Assembly: GCA_035913415.1 (NCBI GenBank)
Contig: JAMIIV010000159.1
Span: 62,001 to 126,000 of the forward strand
Source of the DNA: UBA5070 sp035913415
GTDB lineage: Bacteria; Fibrobacterota; Fibrobacteria; UBA5070
Length of the DNA stretch: 64,000 nt
Direction: 5' to 3'
Positions 9,501 to 20,300 of the stretch are shown in pieces. The notes beneath the pieces were generated by a model. That model saw nothing but the letters and a program-made list of their open reading frames with translations. It was not told the DNA's origin and ran no database searches. Numbering within the stretch: position 1 is the stretch's first letter; every line of letters starts with the position of its first letter. Made by a program: the position numbers and the translations under genes.

Positions 9501-9823
9501 GAAATCGAACCTCTAATTGAATCCGCTTTGGAGGTGGTTGTGCGGGAAATGCCACGATAGTCGACCTCCCAATTCCGTAGTTCATAAACACCGACCTCCT
9601 CGTACGCACGCCCACTCGGATAATGCGATCGATTCCACGCTCGTTTTTCGTGATCAAAGCAACGAATTGAGCAATCATCTTGCACACCCTCCGTCCAGCA
9701 CCCCACCACATCCTCCATCCGTAGATCCGGGGGACGACTCGGTGGGGACTCGGGATCGTCCCAGCAGGCTTGGAGAAGCGCGCCCACGGCAAGCACCCCC
9801 AAGAATCGATGTACGCGCATCAT
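9353..9823 (-). CDS. Small lipoprotein with variable core, copy 1 (156 aa)
   Basis: Start at 9823 (two ATGs in a row) behind AGGTGGGAG. The signal sequence ends in a lipobox with Cys20 (ALLQAC). Residues 1-45 and the last ~46 are almost identical to the two sister genes; the ~65 residues between are unrelated apart from a C...CFD pattern. The gene is read in the same direction as the giant surface-protein gene. I do not recognise the family. The central part is visibly poorer in G+C than the flanks, which suggests that the core was exchanged or acquired. Confidence 0.75.
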   Translation of the reverse strand: MMRVHRFLGVLAVGALLQACWDDPESPPSRPPDLRMEDVVGCWTEGVQDDCSIRCFDHEKRAWNRSHYPSGRAYEEVGVYELRNWEVDYRGISRTTTSKADSIRGSISYRRVGPDLYTLTYDLQLGTRYTPVNLDSTLPCGTPFQLLPKPEGWTLF

Positions 9824-10200
9824 TGCTCCCACCTTTGAATCTGAATCCGTCGCGTTCTGGGGAAGGTCAACCGAAGCGTCCTGTCCTGGTGCTCGGCATT
9901 GGGAATGGGAAATCGTCTGCCACGGGAGGATCCGATGCATCGGACTGTGCAGGCTCGTCGAGATAGAATCCGAGGCTGGGGGGGCCACAACTTCAGACTG
10001 TGAAAAAATGCAGGAACACATCATGCTGCCCGACTGTGCAGTGCGGTGCTGCCTAGAACAGGGTCCAGCCTTCGGGTTTGGGGAGGAGTTGGAAGGGAGT
10101 GCCGCAAGGGAGAATGGAGTCGAGGTTCACGGGAGTATAGCGGGTGCCGAGTTGGAGGTCGTAGGTAAGGGTGTAAAGGTCGGGGCCGACGCGGCGGTAG
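9693..10200. repeat. Array repeat 2 (full length, about 508 bp)
   Basis: Contains, on the minus strand, the 5' part of lipoprotein copy 1, then upstream of it a remnant of the giant gene's C-terminal codons, a spacer, and the conserved 3' part of copy 2. The remnant here has one extra base (GGGAATGGG versus GGGAAGGG), shifting its frame. Confidence 0.8.
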
Positions 10201-10544
10201 GGCTGCTGGCTCACTGATGAATCAACAAATCGGCCACCAGAAGCTCTCCCGACAATATTCCGGTGCACACTCCATTGATAAAGCCAAAACCTGCCAGCGG
10301 CTTCGAATACAGCCACGACGTTTCCAGTTAGACCACTATCCGCTTTGCGATAGAGCTGTAACCCTATCGGATCAAAACATTCGAGAACACAGGATCCACC
10401 AGCGGGCTCTTGAGTCCAGCACCCCACCACATCCTCCATCCGTAGATCCGGGGGACGATTGGGTGGGGACTCCGGATCGTCCCCGCAGGCTTGGAGAAGC
10501 GCGCCCACGGCGAGCGCCCCCAACAATCGATGTACCCGCATCAT
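10053..10544 (-). CDS. Small lipoprotein with variable core, copy 2 (163 aa)
   Basis: Same design as its neighbours: double ATG start, lipobox Cys20 (ALLQAC), conserved N-terminal third ending GCWT, conserved C-terminal third starting YRRVGPDLY. The core, roughly residues 47-115, is specific to this copy and longest of the three (encoded by 10201-10413). The near-identical ends with different centres point to recombination or strong diversifying selection. Function unknown; an outer-membrane-associated partner of the giant protein is an inference from position only. Confidence 0.75.
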   Translation of the reverse strand: MMRVHRLLGALAVGALLQACGDDPESPPNRPPDLRMEDVVGCWTQEPAGGSCVLECFDPIGLQLYRKADSGLTGNVVAVFEAAGRFWLYQWSVHRNIVGRASGGRFVDSSVSQQPYRRVGPDLYTLTYDLQLGTRYTPVNLDSILPCGTPFQLLPKPEGWTLF

Positions 10545-10918
10545 TGCTCCCACCTTTGAATCTGAATCCGTCGCGTGCTGGGGAAGATCAACCGAAGCGT
10601 CTTGTCCTGGTGCTCGGCATTGGGAAGGGAAATCGTCTGCCCGGAGGATTCGCGGTATCGGACTGTGCAGGCTCGCCAGGATTCATTCCGAGGCAGGTAC
10701 AAGGGCCACAACCTCAGACTGTGCATACGCGCAAGAACACAAGCCGCCCGACTGTGCTGTGGGGTGCTGCCTAGAACAGGGTCCAGCCTTCGGGTTTGGG
10801 GAGGAGTTGGAAGGGAGTGCCACAGGGGAAGGTGGAGTCGAGGTTCACGGGAGTATAGCGGGTGCCGAGTTGGAGGTCGTAGGTAAGGGTGTAAAGGTCG
10901 GGGCCGACGCGGCGGTAG
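10414..10918. repeat. Array repeat 3 (full length, about 505 bp)
   Basis: Same organisation as repeat 2. The giant-gene tail remnant is in its original frame here (QTISLPNAEHQDKTLRL), ending with the same stop codon that overlaps the ATG of lipoprotein copy 2. Confidence 0.8.
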
Positions 10919-11247
10919 GCATCCTTCCCAAAAACGCTATCAACTTCGCCCGAATTCACCCTACTTATAAGTACGGAATAAATTTCCCACCCCGAGAGTG
11001 TGAATTGACCAAGGTTTTCATATCGCCCCCACGAGGGTGACATTCTTTGAAAACTTGCAATTTGACCAGGGTCGAAACACTGGATTGTACAAGACTCTAA
11101 ATCCTTCCCATCCTCCGTCCAGCACCCCACCACATCCTCCATCCGTAGATCCGGGGGACGATTGGGCGGGGACTCCGGGTCATCCCAACAGGCTTGGAGA
11201 AGCGCGCCCACGGCGAGCGCCCCCAACAATCGATGTACCCGCATCAT
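10771..11247 (-). CDS. Small lipoprotein with variable core, copy 3 (158 aa)
   Basis: The first gene of the array in transcription order. Its ATG (11247) overlaps the TGA of the giant gene (ATGA), so translation is probably coupled. Lipobox Cys20, conserved N-terminal and C-terminal thirds as in the sisters, and a private core encoded by 10919-11116. That core is strikingly AT-rich for this genome. Confidence 0.78.
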   Translation of the reverse strand: MMRVHRLLGALAVGALLQACWDDPESPPNRPPDLRMEDVVGCWTEDGKDLESCTIQCFDPGQIASFQRMSPSWGRYENLGQFTLSGWEIYSVLISRVNSGEVDSVFGKDAYRRVGPDLYTLTYDLQLGTRYTPVNLDSTFPCGTPFQLLPKPEGWTLF

Positions 11248-11346
11248 TGCTCCCACCTTTGAATCTGAATCCGTCGCGTGCTGGGGAAGGTCAACCGAAG
11301 CGTCTTGTCCTGGTGCTCGGCATTGGGAAGGGAAATCGTCTGCCAC
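11117..11346. repeat. Array repeat 4 (truncated; includes the end of the giant gene)
   Basis: Right-most partial copy: the conserved 5' part of lipoprotein copy 3 plus the last ~32 codons of the giant gene. Similarity to the other copies ends at 11346, within the codons for WWQTISLP. This may be the original junction from which the tandem units arose. Confidence 0.8.
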
Positions 11347-14300
11347 CAACCGGCAAGGGGGGTGGAAACTCCGGCCTCCACAAATAGACCATCCAAAGGC
11401 AAACCATCCAGCGGTGAGATTCCGAGCATCGTGGTGTTCCAGGCCCAGGTTCCCATCGGCTTCACGACCACGGCGAGGCTCGATCCCTCGACGACCAATA
11501 CCCCCGATCCCTCCAAGGAGTGTATCGCTTCCTCGGGTTCTGGTGCTGGTGGGACTTCCGCCTGGCACGACCACGGTGCCAGCAAATGCCCGCTGGTCGA
11601 CGTGACGGCCACGGCAGGAGCCTTCGTCCAGGCTCCCGACCTCCAGGACGCATCCCACACCGGATCGTTGGTGCGATCCCAGGCGCTCCAGTCGTCGTGG
11701 TGGAATCCCACCGCCGGACCGGCGCCGCCGAAATCGCGTTCTCCGGCACCAAGAACAATGTCGGAGCGATCCAAGCTCCAGCCAAAAATTCCTTCGTCTT
11801 CCTGATCCAGCTCCGTGATCAAGTCCTGGGGCCACCAGGAATCCACGATCGCCGCACGTCCCCGTTCGGTGCGCACTTGCAGGTGCATCCGATACCCCGG
11901 AAGAGGTTCGGATCCGAGATTGCGCACCACCAGGCGAGGACGGAAGTGGACAGGATCCGTCGGCGATTCGTCGCGCGCCAGTACCTCCACGCGGGGTTCC
12001 ACCCGAACGTCCGGACTCGACCAACGCGCCGGATCTCCCGCTCCACAAACCAGGGCCACCCCGTCGAGCTCCAGCCCTTCGGGAAGGTCCATGGACACAC
12101 GATGTAATCCCGGACCAAAATTCAAAACCGCAGGAGCCCCGTCGACGGTCCATGGAACCACCGGCCCCCAGGAGCCGCGTTCGGGCAGACGCACCGCCGC
12201 CGCGGCCACCCCATCCACCCACACCGTCACACCCCGCGCGCCCCGGCTTCTCCAGCGGCCCGCCAGCGTGACCACCCGCGGTCCGTGCACGTCCATTTCG
12301 AGACGGACACCCTGGGGCGGCGTCCGCACGGCCAAGCGGCTGGGCAACGCGCAGTGGGGGCGGGTCAACGCGGCACCTCCGACCATCTGCTCCGCTTCCT
12401 GCCACACCACGGAATCCAGACCCGTCGCGGCGGCACGAAGGGCCGTGATGCGTTCCACGTCCAGCGATGTCGGCCACACTCGAGCCAGCACCAGCCGGCC
12501 CGATCCTTGGCCTCCCCCCAGGGTCCAGCGCCGTACCTCGTGCAATCCCAAGGCGGAATCCCACGGGAGGGTTTCCCGCGCCTGGCCATCGACCATCAAT
12601 CGCATCGATCGGGCCCCCAGGACCAGGGCGAGGTGTCGCCAACCAAGATGGTCGGTGAAGACCCCTGACCAGGTGGCGGTATGGTCACCTTGCCGGTAGA
12701 CCACGTTCGCTCCTTCCCGGCGCAACTCCCAACCGCCATCGCGTGCCAGCAGGATCGCTCCGGGACTCCAGGCACCAAAGACCTCGAGGGTAGCCTCCTG
12801 CGAGGGAGGATACGATACGGTATCGGTGGCCAGACGCTCCTGGTCCTCCAGCACCACGGCGCCCTCGCTCCACCAAGGGGATCCGACCACCTCCACCTCC
12901 AGACGACGACGGCCCCGATCGACCACCTGCCACCCTCGCGTCGCGTCGCCCTCGACATGCAACCACAACAACGCCTCCTGCTCGGGCGCGAGCAATCGCG
13001 TCTCCCAGGTCGCCACGCCGCGGTTGCCCCCCAGGTCCTCCCCCACCAGGCTGGCTCGCACCCGCGCTCCGGCCCGCACGGAGGGGATCTCCACCTCGAC
13101 GGAGGCGTCCCCTGCCCAGGATCCCAATCGCGTCCCGTCGTCCAGCTCCAGCTCCAGGGAACCGCGCGCCACCTGCCCGTCGGAATCCGTCATCGACGGA
13201 TCCAGACGCACCATCCAGCCTTTCGTGGTCGGACGTACCGATCCACTCAGACGCACCGCGGGTCGGCGGCTGTCCGGGCGCAACACCGGCCCCGGCACCT
13301 CGCGGGCTCGGCCCGCTTCGTCCATCGCCACCAGACGAGTGGACAGGTGCTCTCCATTCCCTCCCCACGACGAAGGAGCCGCCAGGACGGCCGTGGACGA
13401 TCCGGCACCCAAGGTGTCGGACAGCCAGGCGATCGCGCCCGATCCCCCCTGCACGGCCATCCGCAGGATGCCGGAATGGCTGGAGAGATACGGAATGCGG
13501 ATCGCCCCATCGAGAGTTCCGACCACGACCGTGTCGGATGCCAGCGAGGTGAAAGCGAAGTCTCCGCGAATCCATTCCAGCCCGACCGTCCGGGGCAGTC
13601 CAGCTCCCCGTTCCCGCGCCGTCAGCCAGGAGCGGGACCGTTCCGGAACCAGAACACCCCATTGGTTGGCCAACGGGTGGGGCGAAAATTCCACCGGCGG
13701 CGTGGGGTCGGAGGCATCGGAGAATACGGGATCGTCGTCCCAATGAAACGTCAGATCGGACACGTCCAAACCATTCAACTCCAGGGCACGCTCGCGCTCA
13801 ACACTCTTGGCCGGAGAGATCGACAACGACCAGGAGCGTGTGTCGCGCACCGAAGCCGGCAGCAAGGCAAAACGCGAGAACGACGGGGTCCGGGCATGGA
13901 ATTCCGCCACGGTCCAACCACTTTCGGCGGGACAAACCTGTCCATCCCGGAAATAGCGCACCATCTGTTCCTCCAACAAGGTCGTGTGCCCCAATTGCGG
14001 ATCGATGCGGAACAGACGCACCAGGGACGGGTCCAGTCCGCCGGCGGCAAAGGCCTCGCGCGGCAGCCGCACCACGAGTTCCGGACGAGCGCCCGACGGG
14101 AAGGTCTGCGACGGCGACACCTCGATGACAGGTCCTGTCAAAGCGATTCCCGCCTCCGGAGGAATGCCCGCTTCGTGTGGTGCCAGCAACCGGACCGCGA
14201 CCGCGCGCAGGGAATCGGGCTTGCCCACGAAGGCTCCTGCCGGGAAACGGATCTCGGCATCATTGAACAGACTGGCGATCGCGCTCGGTGCGGAATCCGG

Positions 14301-17300
14301 CAACACCCTGCCTCGCAGGAACGGAAGACTCTGGTACCTGGTGCCTCTCTCGGAGCGCACGCGCAGGAGCAGACGCCCCCGATCGGGCAGTAGCGAGACA
14401 TCCACGAAGCCCAGTGCGCACCGCCCCAAGGCGGCTTGGTCAGGCGTGCACATCGAGACGCGCTCGGGTCCGAGGGCGCGCCAGCCTCCGGCTGGAGTGG
14501 ACCATCCCAACTGGTAGAGGGTCCCCGAGGCGACCGCTCCATGGAGAGCGACCCATTCGGGAGCGCCATCCAGGCGACCCGTGCGGCGCACCAGTACTCC
14601 GGCTGGGTAGCCGGAGGCATCCTGTGCCAGAGCCGTAGGCAGGAATCGGGAAGAGGCATCGGAACCGTCGCGCCAACGCACCGTCATCGAATCCAGTTGC
14701 ACCTCCGACAAAGCCTCGGTGTTCGGCATGTAGAGACTCGATCCAGTCTCCGTGTACAGCGAAATTCCGGCAGCACCTTCGGAGGTGCGTTTGGCCGAGG
14801 ATTTGTAGAGGTCCAGCAACGGAACCCGATCGTACGGCATACCGGAATTCCAGATCCGGGCCATCCCCAACGCCGAGCGTCCCTGCGTACGCGGATCGTC
14901 GGCCAAACTCCACGTCGGCAGGGAGTCGCCGAACCACCGGATCCATCCCTGGGGATCGGGGCCTTCGGCCCGCAAACCCGCCGAGGGCATGGGCACCACG
15001 CGGGTCAGCAAGGCTCCCGCGACCGGATCCAGGCGCGGCAGGCGCGCGTGCAGCGAATCGACAAACACGGATCGTCCCAGGGCGTCGGGGGCAAGGGTGC
15101 CCATCCACGTCATCGTTCCCGACCCGGACGGAATCCGCCCAAGGGGGAGGCCGTCGGGATTGGCGGGACGACCGGCGGCGCGGTCGCGGAAGAATCGCTC
15201 CTGGGCCAGGGAACGGTAGGCCGTGCCCGCAAGCGAGGGAGCCAAACCGTCGTCGAAGCCCAGACGCACACCCGAGGCCGCCAAATGCAGGCGACGGCAC
15301 GCGGAGGGATCAACCGCGTCGATGCTCGCGCAGGCGGACTCGAACGAGTTCTTGGCGCGGTTCCACGAAGACTCGTCCAGCGGCCAGGGCAGGGGCACCC
15401 GCGACGCCGCCGACGAGGTCGCATCGAACAGGTCGCCGTCGACCCCCACCGTGATGCGCACGGGCCTGGGTTCGAACTGCCGACGGATCTCTCCCCCAAC
15501 CTCCGAAGACGACAGGGACAAGCGGACAAGGGGAATGGTCAGGGCCTTCTCCCGCCCCTGGTGGGTGCGGGAATCCAGGGTCCAGCTTCGGTCGCCTTGC
15601 CCCACGGTGGCCAAGAAGCGTGCGGTTCCCTCTTCCGGCGTGTTCGTGAACCACATCTCGAGGCGGTCTCCATCGGGGGAGTGGTCTCCCTCGAAGAAGT
15701 TCAGTTTGTCCTCCAGAATGTTGCCTCGGGTATCGGAAGCCTGAAGAACGGTGCGCTGGCAGGTCTTCTGTTCCCATCCACGCCAGGTCTGGCAGATCGC
15801 GAACCCGTAGGGGTCGCAGGATCCCGGCTCTCCGACGGGAGTCCAATCGGTTCCCGGAGCATCTCCCGGACGACAGTCGAAGGTGCCTTCGGAGACCTCC
15901 TCGCAATATTCCGGCACTGCGATGTCCCGGATACCGGAGCAGTCGAAGAACTGCGATTCCAGGTCCGAATGCAGGGGGCGCCATTCGTACGAACGTTTTT
16001 CGAAGGGCGAGATGGTCCCTTGAGCTTCCGCTGCGTCGTCGGAACGCCCATTGCCATCGTTGTCGATGCCATCCTGCGAGAGGTACGCACCCACCCCATA
16101 CAGGAATCGGTTGGAGGCATCGAAGCGCAACAGCCGATTGGCCAGGTTGTCGATCCCCGGATCGGCATCGAAGAAACGGTCGGGGACACGCAGTTGGGTC
16201 TCGAAACTGAAGTCGGTGAGCTTGGTGGAAGCGCACTTGGCTCCGGCTGTGCCGTCGTCCCAGATGAACGACGGGACAAGCCTTGGCGTCAACCCGTCTG
16301 CGACCATCCGATGCTGAATCGCCTTCAAATTCTGCTGGAGCAGATTGCGATTGGGGTTCACCACCTCCTCGTTGGTCGGCACGTCCGGACAATGGCCGGC
16401 GCGCCAGTCGCGTCCATCCAGCACCCCATCCAGATCCGTGGCGGCCAAAGTGGACGCTTGACACGTCCGCGGCGCCGGAGGCTCCTCCGTCCAGGACCCC
16501 TGCTCGACCGGTGCTCCGACATCGATGAGGCCGTGGGTGGGGGTGACCGCAGTCTGGTCGATGCGGAAGGAGCCGGTTGACAACCGGAGTTTCATCATGT
16601 TATCCCAATCAGACACACTGAGTACGTCCTTGGAAATAGACATGTACACGCTCAACGGCACCGCCACCCACTCCACCTTGTGTCCGCTGTGCCCCATCCT
16701 CCAGGTTGTCTCTCCGGTGTTGCTCTGCACGTGTACGCGCACCTGTCTCGACAGGACTTGACCCCGTTTGATGTCCAACACCCCGCCGTCGAGATACCGC
16801 GTCACCGGCACGTCGTTGTACTCCCCCCCCGACCGATCTCCGCATCCACCTGCCGATTGCTTCGAATCGTATCCGTACTGGATGGTCGTGACCTTCCACA
16901 ACAACCCGAACTTCACGCTGTTGCGTTTGCGCCGCACCATCAACGACGGACGGTACGTGCGAAAGGCCACGACGTCCTGGGTTCCCTCGAAACGCAACTG
17001 GTAGGGAAGCTCCTGTCCCGACCGCTGGGCTTTCACCCCGGTCTGCACCAATACCTCCGCCGGAGGTTGCAACTGCCAAGCCGCCATGGAGGGATTCCAC
17101 GTCGCTTCGCCGGGCGCGAACGACAGGCGCAGCAAGGTGTCGGTGCTCCAGGCCTCGCCCCCGACCTCGACGTCGGCCGCGGCCATCCGATCTTCGGCCT
17201 CGACCACGAACCGGTACCTACCTGCCGCGACCAGGTCGCCCCGATCGTCCGTTCCATCCCACTCCACCGTCCACGGACGGCGCACCGAACGTCCTTCCCT

Positions 17301-20300
17301 CCAGGATCCGTCGCCGCCGAGGTGGCGCACCACCTGGTCGCCGGAACGGATGGTCAGCCCCACCTTCGCGGCGCGCCCTTCCACCGTGTACTCCAGCGCC
17401 GCGGCGTGCCTGGCACCCGGCCCCTCGCCGTCGCGCACCACCGCGCCCAGTGCACGGGCGCCCAGCGCGAGCACCCCCGGACGCAGAGGAGCCGCTGTCG
17501 AGGCGTGCACCACCCTCATGCTGGCGGGGTCCCACAGATCGACATCCAGAACGGCCTCGCCGCCCGCCGGCCAGTTCCCGTCCAAACGGAATCCGTCCCA
17601 AAGGATGGACGCCCGGTCCTTCCCGCCGCGCATCGCCAGCGAGGAGGTCCCGTCGCAGACGGGCCGGGAATCCGCGCCCAGGCGGACTTCGCCGGGTGCG
17701 GGAAGCACCCGCGGGAGCACGACACCGTTGTCCGGGCAGCCCTGCACCAGCGGGCACGAGCGGCCGGACGTGTCGGCGAGGATGGTCACCCGGGAGGGCG
17801 ACGGGGGACTCCATTCCAACCGTTCCCTCGAACCCGCCGGGATCGTCCAGGTCAACGCGCGGTCGACCTCCAGGAATCCTCCGTCGGGCTGCTCCAGACG
17901 CACAGGGGGGAGGGTGTCCTCCGTGCAGGTCCATCCACTCGGGCAGACCACGCCCACAGCGCGCTCCGAGCGGGTCTGCACCAGTGCCTTCATGGCACGG
18001 CAGGCTCCCGCGGCCTGGAGCGTCCAGACGGAATCCTGACGCCACACGTGCAGCGAGCCCTCGGAGACCGTCAACGGCCGGCCATCGGCGACCGACGCCG
18101 CGATCCCGTCGCGCTCGGTCGCCAACAGCGGATTTCCCGCCGTATCGGTCAGCACCGCCATGGCGCGCGGGGTGGCCTCCGACCGTCCGCGCACCGACCA
18201 CCCGATCCCGTCGGGCACTCCGGCCCGTAGCGTGTCGGGAAGGATCGCCATGGCCTCGAACGGCGCTTCCGAACGACTGGTCGCGTAGGTGGACACGATC
18301 GCCTCGTGGACGGATTCCGTTCCATCGTCCACCACCACGCGCACTTCGATCTCGCCGGAGAGATCCTGGGGAGGATCCCAGAATCCCAGCACGCCTTCGG
18401 CCGACTGCGGCACCCGCGAGCGCCACGGCTCCGATCGCGCACCGCGTCCAGCGGGCACGCGCATCCCCTCCCGGCTCCAGTCCTTCGCGCCCATCGGTCG
18501 CCACGACAATTCGTAGCGGGAGAACGCGTGCGCGTCCAGGTCGGGATCCATCGCCAGGCCCGTCAGCACCACCGGTCCGTCCACCACCGCGGGAACTTTC
18601 AAGCGGGGCGGCACCAGGTCGACCTGCACGTAGGTCGAACGGATCGAGGCGTTGCCCGCCGAATCGGTCGCGACCACTTGCAGGGTCCACGTGCCCCGCT
18701 GTCGGCGGATGGAGTTCGGGTACTCGATGGTCCACGCTCCCGATCCGTCGCGCGTTCCGACCACCGGCACGCGTGCACCTTCGGGCGAAATCCACTCGCC
18801 CCGCACTGACGCGGCGTCACCGGCGTCCACGACGGCAGGGCCGACGGATTCCGTCGATCGGCTCGAGAGGTACGACGGCGAGGCCCGCAGGTCCCGCACC
18901 ATCGGCAAGGTGCGGTCGATGCGCACGAATCCCGGAACCTCGACGCTGTCGCGGTTGCCGTCGGCGTCTTCGAACAACGCCCGGATCTTCCACGTGCCGT
19001 CGGGCAGCATTCCATGCGTGTCGCGCTCCTCCTGGAACGTCCACCGTGTCGGTGCCGCACCGTCGGTCGACACCTCCGCCAGTTCGCGCGTCTGTCCGAA
19101 CCCTGCGCCCGTGGCCGCGTCGCGGAATTCCAGGCGCATGCGGACACCTCGGCCCGAACCTCCCGGATCGCTCACGGCGCACGCCATCTGGAAGCGGCTC
19201 TGCCCCCCGATCGGCCCAACGGGCAATGGCTCGGGGCGCACGATCGGCGCGGTCCGATCCACAAGGAATTCGCGCTGCGCCGCACTCCAGTTCAAGCGAC
19301 GGTCGTTGCGCAATCTCGACCAGGTATCCACCTGGAGCGGCCCCCACGGATCGCGCCCCTCCAGGATCGCCTGGTACAGCTCCCGCCGCAGCCGCACCGC
19401 CGATTCCAGCGTGGCAGCATCGGCCACCGCGGCATCCATGCCCACGACGTCCAATCGATACGCGCCGTCCGGCGCCGGTCGCCCCTCGATGCGTCCATCC
19501 CAGGTCAGCTCGACTCCCGACACCGCTGCCTGCTCCAAGGGCGGCAGTTCGGCCACCACCTTGCCCGCATGGTCCACCACCCGCACCCGCACCAACTGCA
19601 CCACATCGGGAAGACCGTCGGGAAGGTCGGTCCAGTGCAAGCGGAAGCGCCACGGCTCCCCGCGCGAACGCGCCTGGGCCTCGATCCGGAACTCCGGAGC
19701 CATCCGGTCCAGCCACAGCGGAAAGCGCCGCGTACCGGGCTGCCCCTTCTGCCCGCTGGCCGGCTGCAGAGTGGGGATGCGCAATGCAAGATCCCACGGG
19801 CCATCGACCGGCGCACCCCAGCTCACTTGCAGAGGAAGCTCCAGATCCTGGATGGAATCCGAAGCCAGCAGGCCCGTCAGGGAGTTCCATGCCTCGGGCT
19901 CGATCGGGCGCGTCATCATCGTGGAATCACGCGGCACCAGGGCCCAACCCGCTTCGGCGGTGTCGAATCGGATGCCGGGGTAGTGCAGCAGATCGGCACG
20001 GAAGCGCACCATTCCCGCCGGATCGGAGACCGCACCCCAGGGCTGCGGAAACCGCATGGCCAGCGACGGCGCCGCCGCCTGGAACGTCACGAATTGTCTC
20101 TGCGCGCTGTGGCGCCCCACTCCGTTGACCAGGGAGATCCCCATGAGATTCTGTCCGTCCAGGAGTACCTGGTACTTCGAGGGGATCAGATCGCGCAGCT
20201 CCACGTGCCAACGACCATAGGCATCGATGGGGTTGGGCAACCCTGTCGTGGGCGTCCAGGCCTGCCCGTTCTCGAAATACGTGAGGGTGTAGGTGTCCTT

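Noticed and set aside
9159..11346. Resemblance of the repeat/core alternation to a CRISPR array or an integron cassette array
   Set aside because: The repeats are ~505 bp and coding, the cores are inside genes, no cas or integrase gene is nearby, and no attC-type site was found.
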